NCBI GenBank assembly: GCA_036374795.1
Contig: DASUTC010000070.1
Coordinates: 1-47,866, forward strand
DNA: 47,866 nucleotides
Source: Herpetosiphonaceae bacterium
Lineage (GTDB): Bacteria; Chloroflexota; Chloroflexia; Chloroflexales; Kallotenuaceae
Direction of reading: 5' to 3'
Part shown: positions 25,882 through 34,185 of the stretch, piece after piece
Position numbering within the stretch: position 1 is the first letter of the stretch
Layout: each line of letters begins with the position of its first letter
The notes under the pieces: generated by a model
Database searches by the model: none
What the model was told of the DNA's origin: nothing
The model's input: only the letters and a program-made list of their open reading frames with translations
Program-made: the position numbers and the translations under genes

Positions 25882-27096
25882 CTAGCCCCGCCGCCGATTG
25901 GCAACGAAGCCGGTCAGCAGCGACAGCGCGCCAATCAGCGCCAGGACGGGTGTCAGATCGATCAGGCCGGTATTGGGCAGTTGCGCGGGAATACCGCCGA
26001 CCGGAGGCGACGACGGCGCGGGCGAACCCGATGGCATCGGCGCGGGCGAACCCGACGGCACGGGCATCGGCGCGGGCGATCCCGACGGCAGCGGCGACGG
26101 TGTGCCCGAAGGGCCGGGCACGGGCGAGCCTGCGGGCTGCTCCGGCAGCGCGATGGCGATTCCCTCCAGCGGCAGCGTCCGGCCCACGAGCGCAGGGATC
26201 GCCTGGTAGGTCGCGAGCACGTTATCCTCCGGCTGCGCATCCTGGTAGCGGAACGCGCCGCTGGCGTTCTGGAAGGCCATCAATCGCTGCGCGGGCGTCT
26301 TGCCCTCCCTGGCCCAGTTGTTAAGATCCTCACCTGCGGCGATCAGCGCCTGGATGCTCAGCGCGGTCGAGTTGGCGTCGCTGGCGTTGCCGTACTGTGA
26401 GCTTTGCGAGTACGGAAAGCCGCCGTCCGCGTTCTGCTGCGCGCGATAGTAGGCCACCGCTTTGCCGATCGCGTCGCTGGTATCGCGGGCCGCTTTCAGC
26501 GCTTGCACGGCCAGCGCGGTCGTATTGGTATCGCTGCCGGTCGCGGGAGTGCCGTCGAAACTCCAGCCGCCATCCGGTAGTTGCAGCTTCTTCAGCGCCT
26601 CCACGGCTTCGGGCCTGGGCGTCTGCCCCGCCGCAACTAGGGCGATCAGCGCGTAGGCATGAGCGGTGACATCTTTGCCGTACTGGGCGGTCTGCTCATT
26701 GTAGCCCTTCTGCACATCGACCGTCAGATCCACGCCCTCGGCGGTCGGCGACTGGCCCGCCAGCAGCATCGCGATCACGAACTTCGCGGCCAGGCCAGTA
26801 TCCTGACCGGCTGCTTTGGCCTGTGCCCGCAGAAAATCGACCGGCGATGCGTTGCCTTTTTTGATCTCGGCGATGTTGACGTTCGCAGCCGACAGCGCAA
26901 AGATCGCGTCGGCGGTCGAGCCGGGGCCGAATCCGGCGAACGAGCCGTCTGCCTGCTGCTGGCCGCGAATGTACTCGACAGCCTTATCGATCTCCGGCCT
27001 CGGCTGCTGAGCATAGGCCGGGGCATACGGCGCGATCAGCGCCAGCGCCGCCCAGAGATACATCAGCCAGCGTACGATCATCCTCGTGTGAGTCAC
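25882..27096 (-). CDS. Surface alpha/alpha-barrel protein with prenyltransferase/squalene-oxidase repeats (transcobalamin alpha-domain-like)
   Basis: GTG at 27096 is chosen: it follows the riboswitch terminator, has GGAG 8 bases upstream and leads into a signal peptide (WLMYLWAALALIAPYAPAYA). The product is 404 residues. Helical repeats follow with barrel signatures: IRGQQQADGSFAGFGPGS, LKKLQLPDGGWSFDG, SDTNTTALAVQALKAA and SDANSTALSIQALIAAGE. This is the (alpha/alpha) toroid shared by squalene cyclases, complement C3d and the cobalamin carriers. A Pro/Ser/Gly stalk (PSGSPAPMP repeats) ends in LPNTG, a hydrophobic helix and RRRG, a sortase-type anchor. First gene under a cobalamin riboswitch, so corrinoid binding is the leading idea. 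Confidence 0.82.
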   Translation of the reverse strand: MTHTRMIVRWLMYLWAALALIAPYAPAYAQQPRPEIDKAVEYIRGQQQADGSFAGFGPGSTADAIFALSAANVNIAEIKKGNASPVDFLRAQAKAAGQDTGLAAKFVIAMLLAGQSPTAEGVDLTVDVQKGYNEQTAQYGKDVTAHAYALIALVAAGQTPRPEAVEALKKLQLPDGGWSFDGTPATGSDTNTTALAVQALKAARDTSDAIGKAVAYYRAQQNADGGFPYSQSSQYGNASDANSTALSIQALIAAGEDLNNWAREGKTPAQRLMAFQNASGAFRYQDAQPEDNVLATYQAIPALVGRTLPLEGIAIALPEQPAGSPVPGPSGTPSPLPSGSPAPMPVPSGSPAPMPSGSPAPSSPPVGGIPAQLPNTGLIDLTPVLALIGALSLLTGFVANRRRG

Positions 27097-27120
27097 AGTA
27101 TCCTCTCCTTTTCTGGCAAC

Positions 27121-27145
27121 AAAAAAACCTTTCCGGGTGGAAAGG
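27121..27145 (-). terminator. Intrinsic terminator of the cobalamin riboswitch
   Basis: On the minus strand CCTTTCC-ACCC-GGAAAGG followed by seven T. It lies between the aptamer and the GTG of the barrel gene, so the switch is likely to act on transcription. Confidence 0.9.
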
Positions 27146-27208
27146 CTACGGTACACAGAGCGTGTTGCCGACCACCACCCGTGCCAACGCGGGCGTAGTC
27201 GCTCAGCG

Positions 27209-27349
27209 GCAAGGGTAGGCATTCTGGCTTGCGAGCAGACGATCGGCAGCCTGGCTCAGCCGCTTCGTCTCGTCGTCTCGCTTACAGTAGCGTGGACTGC
27301 GCCGGCCTCGCACCGGCTTCCCCTACAAAGACCTGTCTCGGTCCCTTGC
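27209..27349 (-). promoter_or_regulatory. Cobalamin riboswitch
   Basis: Minus strand. P1 is formed by GCAAGGG (27343-27349) and CCCTTGC (27209-27215). The core is well conserved: GGGGAAGCCGGTGCGAGGCC, then ACGCTACTGTAAGCG, then GAGCCAGG and the B12-box-like GCCAGAATGCCTACCC. Between the aptamer and the first gene is a terminator (27121-27145). Adenosyl- or other cobalamin binding would turn the operon off. It controls the barrel, DUF4430, phosphatase, EcfT, NUDIX and EcfA genes. Confidence 0.95.
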
Positions 27350-27373
27350 GCAAGCGATAAAGTTATGACGCGC

Positions 27374-27401
27374 ATCTTACCATGAAATGAAACGTGTGCA
27401 A
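27374..27401 (-). promoter_or_regulatory. Promoter of the cobalamin-riboswitch operon
   Basis: TTGCAC (27396-27401), 16 bases, then TAAGAT (27374-27379), with TGG just before it making an extended -10. The start would be near 27367, about 18 bases before P1 of the riboswitch. Confidence 0.7.
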
Positions 27402-27493
27402 GCCGTGTGCCGCTGGCGGATGCGCTCGATCGTTCGGGGAATGTCTCTTGCTTGGCCTGGTAGCGTGATATATTCTCGGCGGAAGGAGCGGTT

Positions 27494-27781
27494 ATGACTG
27501 ATAAACAGGTCGATCCGGCCAACGAGTCGATCAAGCAGGGGCGGCACGAAACCCATACGTACGAGGGCCAGGAAGGCTACGGCGTGAAGTACGAGGATGG
27601 GCAGTACCGCGACGGCACCATGCAGGACACGCCGCAGCAGGGGCGCAGCGGCAGCTACGAAACCAATAACCTGGGCGGGTATGGCACCGGGCAGCCCGAC
27701 GCCGAAGGCCAGACGCATAGCGCCGAGCGTCCGGTTCTGCCACCCGATCCCGAAGCGCAGCAGGGCCAGGGCGGCCAGTAG
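27494..27781 (+). CDS. Small hydrophilic Gly/Gln-rich protein of unknown function
   Basis: 95 residues, starting MTDKQVDPANESIKQGRHET and ending EAQQGQGGQ. AAGGAG lies 6 bases before the ATG, and a perfect hairpin (27792-27817) follows the stop, so it is a real single-gene unit. It has no hydrophobic segment or cysteine, and repeats of Tyr-Gly (EGYGVKYEDGQYRDG, GGYGTG). This suggests an intrinsically disordered cytoplasmic protein, perhaps stress-related. No family is recognised. Confidence 0.75.
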   Translation: MTDKQVDPANESIKQGRHETHTYEGQEGYGVKYEDGQYRDGTMQDTPQQGRSGSYETNNLGGYGTGQPDAEGQTHSAERPVLPPDPEAQQGQGGQ

Positions 27782-27791
27782 CACACGCGAT

Positions 27792-27817
27792 GCGGGACGT
27801 ACGCTTGTACGTCCCGC
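27792..27817 (+). terminator. Hairpin terminator after the small hydrophilic gene
   Basis: GCGGGACGTAC-GCTT-GTACGTCCCGC, a perfect 11-bp stem, followed by GCTCTTTCCC. It may serve both this gene and the convergent TPM gene. Confidence 0.75.
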
Positions 27818-27851
27818 GCTCTTTCCCGCTCGATCGTCCGGCCTTACGGCG

Positions 27852-30170
27852 CTACCACTTGGTCGAGCCGCCGCCGCCTTTTTTGGACGATCCCCAGCTT
27901 GACCTGCCGCCGCTGGACGATCCCCAGCCCGACGCGCCGCCGCTGGACGATCCCCAGCTTGAGCCTCCGCCCGACGATCCACGCGACGATCCACGTGACG
28001 ATCGATGCCGCGATGCCGCCAACGCTGCCGCCAGCGCTGCCTGCCGCATCCGTTCCGCCTCGGCGACCTCGCGCTGCGCCTGCTCATGGGCATGCTGAGC
28101 GCGCATCATCGCCCGCCGCGCATACTCGATCTGCGCTTCCAGCGCCGCCGCGCTTGCCGCCTGCGCCATGTATCGCTCAGCCTCGGCGAGCGCTGCTATG
28201 GTATCGTGACGCACCTCACGATGGCGGGTCATGTACTCGTAAGCCTGCGCGATCGTCCACTGAGCCTGGTTCTGCGCCTCGCGCGCCTGCTGTCGCAGCC
28301 GCTCCCGCGCTTCGTGCTCGGCCTGCGCCTGCCGGTGGAGTTCTTGGGTGGTCTGCATCACCTGCCGCACCTGCGCGATAGCCTGAAGATAGTCGGGCCG
28401 CGCGTTGCGCAGCTCATTGCGGGCCATGTCGAGCTGCTGCCCGACGCGCCGTAGCTCGTCCCAGATGCTATCGTGGATGTCGGCGTCGTACTGGCGCACA
28501 TACGTCTCAGCCGCAGCCAGCGCCGCCTGCGCCTGCTCGATCAGCCCCGGCGCGTCGCGGATCGCGCCGTCGATATTGTGCTTGAGCGTGATGATCGCCG
28601 CGATGCGCTGCTCGGCCTCGTCGAGGCGCTGGTTGGCAACGGCAATCTGCTCTAGCGCCTGCTGCCACGCCTGCCGCTCCATCGTGATCAGGCCGCGTGC
28701 CGTCTCAAGCGTCTGCTGGCTCTGCGCCACACGCTGCTGCGCCTCGCTGGGGTAGTCGCGCACGGCCTGCCAGCTCTGCTGCGCGGCGATCCGGCTGATC
28801 TCGTCGAGCGTCTGCCTGCCTCTTGCGATTTGCGCCGTCGCTCGCTCGACGCGCTGCGCCAGCTCGCTCGTCGCCGCCTCGGATTGCCGCTTGAGCTGCG
28901 GCAGCGCCTGGGCCGCGTCAACGGCCTCCTGAGTCCGCCGGGCTGCCGTAGCGGTCAGCCTGGCTGCCACGATGAAGCGCCGATCCTCAAGCGCGCGCTC
29001 GGCCTCGTCCAGGCCCGTCTGCGCCTGCGCCAGGATGTGCTGCGCCGCCTCCGTCCTGAAGCCCTCATCGGCAACTGCTCCGATCGCCGCTGTCGCCTGC
29101 TCGATCGCCGCCCTGCTGTCGATCACCGCCTGCGGCGTTTGCCGCATCGCCGCTTCGAGCGTGGTCAGGCGCGTCTCAAGCTCGTCCGCTGCCTGCGCGA
29201 CCTCCTGGGCCGTCGCGCAGATCTTTTGATACGCCGCCGTGATCGCATTGTACTGATCGACCTTCAGGCCGCGCCGCTCAGGATCGTGATCGTCGAGCTG
29301 CTCATAGTCGAGCAGCATCGTGTTGGCGATCTGCTGCGCTGTGCCGAGCGCTGCGTTCAGCGGTGCGGCATCCTCGGCTGCGACCTGCGGCACTGTGGTT
29401 GTGACGCGCGTCTCAAGATGTTTGATCCGCTGCGGCAGCGCGATGATCTGCTCCACGGCGCCCTGCTTCGCCAGCCGCGCCTGCTGCTGTGCCGCCTGCC
29501 TGCGCTTGCGCTCCCGCTGGTACGCGAAGAGGCCACCCGCCGCGCTGCCAAGCACGAGCACCAGCAGCAGCACGCCAAGCGCGCCGCCCGGCACGCCGAT
29601 GCCCTCACCCGGTACGGCGGCGGGCACTGCCGGTTGTGCTGGCACGGCATTGTCGCCCGGCTTGGCTGCCCCGGCGATGCTCTGATTCATCGCATCCAGT
29701 CCGGCCACAAAGCCGCCCGCAAAATCACCATCGCGGAAGAGCGGATTCATCTGGTCGGTCTGGATCGCCTGCCATTCGCTATCCAGCGCGCCGGTCCACT
29801 GCGCGCCATAGTAGGCCCCGGTTTCGCGATCCTCGATCGCGACGATCAGCAGCAGCAAGTTCGATACTCGATCGCCGTTGGCGTCGTGCCACGTGGCACA
29901 GCCGCCGATCAACTGCTCGGCAAATGCGTCGAGGCTGCTGGACGGCGCATACGTCGCGATCGTCCGCACGCGCACCTCAGCGCCGGTTTCGGCCAGCCGC
30001 TCGGCAGCTTCGCCGACGCGCTGGATCTCGGAGCCAAAAACTCCCGCACTGTCCACCACCACCTGATCGCAGGTCGCCTGGGCGGAGGCGGCGGATATGT
30101 TCGTCAGCGCCAGGGCGATCAGGGTGGCAAGGACGAGCAGTTGTTTCACTAGGATAGGCGGTCGGTTCAT
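27852..30170 (-). CDS. TPM-domain protein with membrane helix, long coiled coil and Gly/Ser/Trp tail
   Basis: 772 residues. Signal peptide (LLVLATLIALALTNISAASA), then an extracellular TPM (TLP18.3/Psb32/MOLO-1) domain (about 33-165: VVDSAGVFGSEIQRVGEAAERL). A membrane helix follows near 195-215 (GVLLLVLVLGSAAGGLFAY) and a basic stop-transfer RERKRRQAAQQ. Then about 480 cytoplasmic residues form coiled coil rich in Ala/Gln/Glu/Arg. The C-terminal tail is SSWGSSSGG-type repeats, with a 30-base DNA period at 27885-27960. TPM domains are linked to membrane-protein repair and membrane phosphatases. GGAGGT lies 6 bases before the ATG. The coiled coil and tail suggest a scaffold; function unknown. 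Confidence 0.85.
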   Translation of the reverse strand: MNRPPILVKQLLVLATLIALALTNISAASAQATCDQVVVDSAGVFGSEIQRVGEAAERLAETGAEVRVRTIATYAPSSSLDAFAEQLIGGCATWHDANGDRVSNLLLLIVAIEDRETGAYYGAQWTGALDSEWQAIQTDQMNPLFRDGDFAGGFVAGLDAMNQSIAGAAKPGDNAVPAQPAVPAAVPGEGIGVPGGALGVLLLVLVLGSAAGGLFAYQRERKRRQAAQQQARLAKQGAVEQIIALPQRIKHLETRVTTTVPQVAAEDAAPLNAALGTAQQIANTMLLDYEQLDDHDPERRGLKVDQYNAITAAYQKICATAQEVAQAADELETRLTTLEAAMRQTPQAVIDSRAAIEQATAAIGAVADEGFRTEAAQHILAQAQTGLDEAERALEDRRFIVAARLTATAARRTQEAVDAAQALPQLKRQSEAATSELAQRVERATAQIARGRQTLDEISRIAAQQSWQAVRDYPSEAQQRVAQSQQTLETARGLITMERQAWQQALEQIAVANQRLDEAEQRIAAIITLKHNIDGAIRDAPGLIEQAQAALAAAETYVRQYDADIHDSIWDELRRVGQQLDMARNELRNARPDYLQAIAQVRQVMQTTQELHRQAQAEHEARERLRQQAREAQNQAQWTIAQAYEYMTRHREVRHDTIAALAEAERYMAQAASAAALEAQIEYARRAMMRAQHAHEQAQREVAEAERMRQAALAAALAASRHRSSRGSSRGSSGGGSSWGSSSGGASGWGSSSGGRSSWGSSKKGGGGSTKW

Positions 30171-30354
30171 GGTCAGACCTCCGCGCTCATATAGTCCTGG
30201 TTAAGGGTTGTGCGTAGCGCTGAGTAGATGGCAAGGGTACATACGTCTGCGTGTGGCGTTACGTTGCAGGGCGTTTCTAAGCTTACGATCTATGATACAC
30301 GACGCGCGGGGAAATTGTGTTGCGATCCGGTGGTATCGCAGCATACAAATCGCA

Positions 30355-31425
30355 TCAATGCGTCTCGAAGACGCCGCGCACCAGACAATGATCGCTGCCG
30401 ACCGTCGCGCAGTTGACCGAGGTGCGCAGCGGCGTGACGCGCGGGCTGCTGAAGAGGTAGTCGATCCGCAGCAGACCCGCATCGATCCGGCGCAGCGGCG
30501 ACAAAATCCAGGTGTTGCCGCTGCCGATACCCGCCGCCAGGTGCGCGTCGATCAGTCCCGCCGAGGCATCCCGGTAGTCGGGCTCGCGCTCCGTCAGGTT
30601 GAAATCGCCGAGCAGGAGCAGCCGCTCGTTGTCGTGCAGCAGCGGATCGATGAACGCGCGCAGAAAGGCGATGTCTGCGGCGCGGCCAGTGGCGTCGAAT
30701 GTGCGCGGGAAAGGCATCGGCCTGCGAAAAGGCGTGTGCGGCGCGCGTGGATGAGCCGTCACCACGATCAGCGTCTTGCCGTCGCCCAGTTCGACGCGCG
30801 CCCACATGATCGGGAAAGCTTCGGGACGGTCGAGGTTGCGCAGGATGCCCTGCTCGACGATCGGGAAGCGGCTCAAAATGCCCATGCCGTCCGAATGCCC
30901 CGGTTCGAGGTAGTGCCAGGGATAGCGCCGCGCGATCTCCGGATCGTTCAGCAGCGCGCTCTGATGCGGCGGCGTTAGCTCTTGCACCGCCAGAATATCC
31001 GCCTCTGCCGCCGCGACGATGCCCGGCAGCTCGTCGAGATCGTGATTCGAGACGTACATGTTCCAGGTTGCCGCGCTCAAGCGCAGCGCGTCCGGCGTCT
31101 CAAGCGGCGGCAGCGAGATCCAGGTCGGCACGAAGCGCACTGCGGCGATTACGCCGCAGACGACGATAGCCGCCAGCAGCGACCGTGAGCGGCGCCGCAG
31201 CGCCGACGGCAGCGCCAGTAGCAGCGGAATGAAGAGATACGGCGCGAAGACCTGGGCCAGCGCCAGCGGCCCGTTTCGCTGCGGAAACAGCGCTTGCTGA
31301 GCAGATATGCCCAGCAAGCCCAGGATGTACAGCGCTCCAAGCGCCTGCACTGCCGACCCAAAGAGGCGCTGCACGGCTCCGCCCGCCGATCGGCTCTGAT
31401 TGTGGGACGCCATAGATCGATGCAT
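30355..31425 (-). CDS. Endonuclease/exonuclease/phosphatase (EEP) family membrane protein
   Basis: 356 residues. Three hydrophobic helices in the first 115 residues are followed by an EEP domain: ATWNMYVSNHDLDELPGIVA, Glu in DILAVQELTPPH, the HPRAPH block, GDFNLTEREPDY and IDYLFSSP ... VGSDHCLV with the terminal Asp-His. These are the metal and catalytic residues of the DNase I/sphingomyelinase superfamily. The active domain is probably outside the membrane; the substrate (nucleic acid or phosphodiester lipid) is unknown. It is 12 bases downstream of the DUF58 gene, so cotranscription with MoxR-DUF58 is likely. A second ATG at 31413 is also possible. Confidence 0.87.
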   Translation of the reverse strand: MHRSMASHNQSRSAGGAVQRLFGSAVQALGALYILGLLGISAQQALFPQRNGPLALAQVFAPYLFIPLLLALPSALRRRSRSLLAAIVVCGVIAAVRFVPTWISLPPLETPDALRLSAATWNMYVSNHDLDELPGIVAAAEADILAVQELTPPHQSALLNDPEIARRYPWHYLEPGHSDGMGILSRFPIVEQGILRNLDRPEAFPIMWARVELGDGKTLIVVTAHPRAPHTPFRRPMPFPRTFDATGRAADIAFLRAFIDPLLHDNERLLLLGDFNLTEREPDYRDASAGLIDAHLAAGIGSGNTWILSPLRRIDAGLLRIDYLFSSPRVTPLRTSVNCATVGSDHCLVRGVFETH

Positions 31426-31437
31426 CGAACAGTCGAA

Positions 31438-32697
31438 TTAGCGATAGGTGCCGACAGCACCAAGCGGCTGGCTCAGCGCCCGATCCAGCGATTGGCCCTG
31501 CTCCAGGCGATAGACCGGCACGCGCAGCTCGTTGAGCTTCGCCATAATCGTATCCGCGCCCGGCCAGCCGCCGAATGTCTGCGGATCGATGAAGATCACC
31601 ACGGCCTGCATGCCCCGGTAGAGCAACTGCTGAAGGCTTGTCACCCAGCCCGGATCGACTGACGCGGTGAGTATGACCATCGTCGAGGAGCGGCTGAACT
31701 GCGTCGACTCGGCGATCAAGACCTCGGCCAGCGGATGCGTGCCGTGCGCGCGCAAAACTGCCAGCGATTCGAGGATCTTATAGAGCTGCCGCGCCTCGCG
31801 CTCCGGCGGGATGACCTCGCGGTGCTGGCCCCAGCCCAGCAGCCCGACGTTGCGGTTGCCGTTCAGCAGGTGCCGCGCCACAGAGGCCGCCGCCGTCACG
31901 ATGTACTCTTCGGTCGCCTCAGGCACCTGGATCTCGCGCCCAAGCCGCCGATCGCGATAGAGCGTGCGCGCCTCCTCCGAGACAGCCTGCGAGCGCTCGT
32001 GCATGTCGATCACGATCCACACGTCGGCGGTCGGGTCGAGCTCGAACTCTTTGACCATCATCTTGCCGGTGCGGGCGGTCGAGCGCCAGTGGATGCGGTT
32101 GAAGCTATCGCCGGGCACGTACTCGCGGATCGTCGAGACGTTGGGCGTGACGTGAAACGTGCGCGTGCGCAGATCCGCGCCGCCGGGTAGCTCCGCGCTC
32201 GGCAGCCGAAACTCAGGCAGCGGCATCGTCGCCGGATAGACGATGATGTCGCTGGTGCTGGGAATCGCGCGCTCCAGCCGGAAGATGCCGAAGGGATCGC
32301 CGCTGTGCAGCGTCACCGGCCCGAGGGTCCACTTGCCACGCATCGTGCAGGGCGTGCGCAGCGTCCAGCGGCGGCGGGCGCTGGATGGCAGGTATGCCAC
32401 GAAGCCGCCCTGGTGCATCGGCATGTCGGAGTGATCCTGCACCTCAACCCACAGCTTGGGCAGCGGCCAGTGATTATCGAGGATCAGCCGCTCGCGCGCC
32501 TCCTCGCCCACCTGCGCGCGTCGCGTCCCGATGTCGCGCGTCACCTCGACGCCCTGAAGGTTGCTCCAGGCCCAGAGGTATGCCAGCAGCAGCAGCGCCA
32601 GCAGCAGGTAGAACAGGTAAAAAAAGAGCGGTATGTTCGTGCCCTGCGCGGCCACGAAGCAGATAATGGCGAGCAGCAGAATGCCTAGTGCTTTCAT
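31438..32697 (-). CDS. DUF58 domain protein with N-terminal membrane helices
   Basis: 419 residues. Two helices at the N-terminus (ILLLAIICFVAAQG and LFFYLFYLLLALLLLAYLW), then a beta-rich region, then the DUF58 signature around NRIHWRSTARTGKMMVKEFE and a von Willebrand-A-like core VWIVIDMHERSQAV. Proteins of this type work with MoxR ATPases as chaperone or metal-insertion modules for secreted or membrane complexes; details are unknown. It lies 45 bases after the MoxR gene on the same strand. Confidence 0.9.
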   Translation of the reverse strand: MKALGILLLAIICFVAAQGTNIPLFFYLFYLLLALLLLAYLWAWSNLQGVEVTRDIGTRRAQVGEEARERLILDNHWPLPKLWVEVQDHSDMPMHQGGFVAYLPSSARRRWTLRTPCTMRGKWTLGPVTLHSGDPFGIFRLERAIPSTSDIIVYPATMPLPEFRLPSAELPGGADLRTRTFHVTPNVSTIREYVPGDSFNRIHWRSTARTGKMMVKEFELDPTADVWIVIDMHERSQAVSEEARTLYRDRRLGREIQVPEATEEYIVTAAASVARHLLNGNRNVGLLGWGQHREVIPPEREARQLYKILESLAVLRAHGTHPLAEVLIAESTQFSRSSTMVILTASVDPGWVTSLQQLLYRGMQAVVIFIDPQTFGGWPGADTIMAKLNELRVPVYRLEQGQSLDRALSQPLGAVGTYR

Positions 32698-32742
32698 CGC
32701 ATACGGCGATCGGCACGACCACAGACGGATCGTGCCAATGGC

Positions 32743-33723
32743 CTATCTCGCTCCTATGATTTCACGTTCGGGCCGTCGTCCGGGCCGTCCGCCGGGCACC
32801 GGCACCGCGCTCAGCACATCGTCGATCACGTTGGCTGGCTGCACGTTGCGGATGCGCGCCGCCGGAGCGATGATCAGCCGATGGCCCAGCACGGCCTCCG
32901 CCAGCGCTTTCACATCGTCGGGCGTTGCGTAGTCGCGGCCCTGGATTGCGGCGTAGGCTTGCGACGTGCGGTACAGCGCCAGCGAGCCGCGCGGGCTGGC
33001 TCCCAGGTATACGTCGTCGTGGTGCCGCGTCGCCGTCACGACCGAGACGATATAGTCTTTGATCAGGTCGTCGACGTACACATCCTTGATCTGCTCCTGC
33101 ATCGTCAGCAGGTTTTCGGCGGTGATCACCTGCGGCAAGGTGTCCAGCGGATGCTGCTTGCGCTGGCTCTCAAGGATCTGTAGCTCCTCGCTCTTCTGGG
33201 GATAGCCCAGATGAATCCGCAGCAGGAAGCGGTCGAGCTGCGCCTCCGGCAGCGGGAAGGTGCCCTCGTACTCGATCGGGTTTTGCGTCGCCAGCACGAT
33301 GAACGGCTCCGGCAGCTTGTGCGTCACGCCGTCGACCGTAATCTGCCGCTCTTCCATCGATTCCAGCAGCGACGATTGGGTCTTGGGCGTCGCGCGGTTG
33401 ATCTCGTCGGCCAGCACGATTTGCGCGATCACCGGGCCGGGCCGGAACTCGAACTGGCTGTTCTGCTGGTTGAAGATCGACACGCCGGTGACATCCGACG
33501 GCAAGAGATCGGGCGTGAACTGAATGCGCTTGAAGGTGCAGCCGATCGAGCGGGCGATCGACTTCGCCAGCACGGTCTTGCCCACGCCGGGCACGTCTTC
33601 CAGCAGCACGTGTCCACGGCACAGCAGCGCGACCAGCAGCAGGTCGACCGCGCGGCGCTTGCCGATGATTACATGCTCAACGTTATCCGCCACTCGCTCG
33701 GCGACCTGTTGAATATCGTTCAA
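32743..33723 (-). CDS. MoxR-family AAA+ ATPase
   Basis: 326 residues from a TTG start with AGGAGG 5 bases upstream. Walker A is [15 protein letters not shown] (about 41-55), Walker [20 protein letters not shown], followed by [10 protein letters not shown] and the sensor region [39 protein letters not shown] is the typical lid motif. MoxR ATPases remodel or load partner proteins, usually with a DUF58/VWA protein, and the next gene is exactly that. First gene of a MoxR-DUF58-EEP row. Confidence 0.95.
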   Translation of the reverse strand: MNDIQQVAERVADNVEHVIIGKRRAVDLLLVALLCRGHVLLEDVPGVGKTVLAKSIARSIGCTFKRIQFTPDLLPSDVTGVSIFNQQNSQFEFRPGPVIAQIVLADEINRATPKTQSSLLESMEERQITVDGVTHKLPEPFIVLATQNPIEYEGTFPLPEAQLDRFLLRIHLGYPQKSEELQILESQRKQHPLDTLPQVITAENLLTMQEQIKDVYVDDLIKDYIVSVVTATRHHDDVYLGASPRGSLALYRTSQAYAAIQGRDYATPDDVKALAEAVLGHRLIIAPAARIRNVQPANVIDDVLSAVPVPGGRPGRRPEREIIGAR

Positions 33724-34185
33724 ACGATCCTCCTGATATGGATCATGATCGGGATCTTTATTGCTCGGATGGCTTGGTGAAGCGCTAAAACAATCGTTAC
33801 GTCATCCTACCTGGATTATACCAGAAACGTTATGTTGTTTCGCCGGGCGCGTCCGGGCCATACCTTATACAACACCAGCAAAGCCCGCGAGCCGTTCAAT
33901 CTCCGGCGCGCCGCGCCTCCCAATTTTGGATATTGACAATTTTTGATTATTAGCCTACGATCGGCTCAAGAGCTAGATATACCCTTGCACTGCATCCAGA
34001 CGCGGCTGTTCTTGCTGTCAGACGCCACTCCTTGCGCTGCGCGAAGTGGTCATAAACGATCTTTCCCTGGTCATCTGTGGTAGGCTGCACGCTCCACTGT
34101 GCGCCGAATCCGCTTCCGGCTGTGCTGCCTCGGGCAGACGGAAGCACCATCTCCTGTGCCGGGGCTGTTTCGCGGAGGTTGTCAC
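33724..34185. other. Intergenic region between MoxR and the secreted protein gene
   Basis: About 460 bases, AT-richer in its left part. It contains a plus-strand promoter (33933-33961) and a leader of about 215 bases. A minus-strand open frame (33950-34210) overlaps the leader, but I do not count it as a gene. No RNA motif is recognised in the leader. Confidence 0.5.
33933..33961 (+). promoter_or_regulatory. Sigma-70-type promoter for the small secreted protein
   Basis: TTGACA (33933-33938), 17 bases, TACGAT (33956-33961). The expected start is near 33968, leaving an unusually long leader of about 218 bases before the ATG at 34186. Confidence 0.65.

Noticed and set aside
25898-26400. Low-complexity plus-strand frames opposite the barrel-protein stalk
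   Set aside because: They arise from the Pro/Ser/Gly repeat codons read backwards.
27097-27222. Longer N-terminus of the barrel protein starting at 27222
   Set aside because: It would run through the riboswitch terminator and into the aptamer region; the GTG at 27096 has a Shine-Dalgarno and a signal peptide follows.
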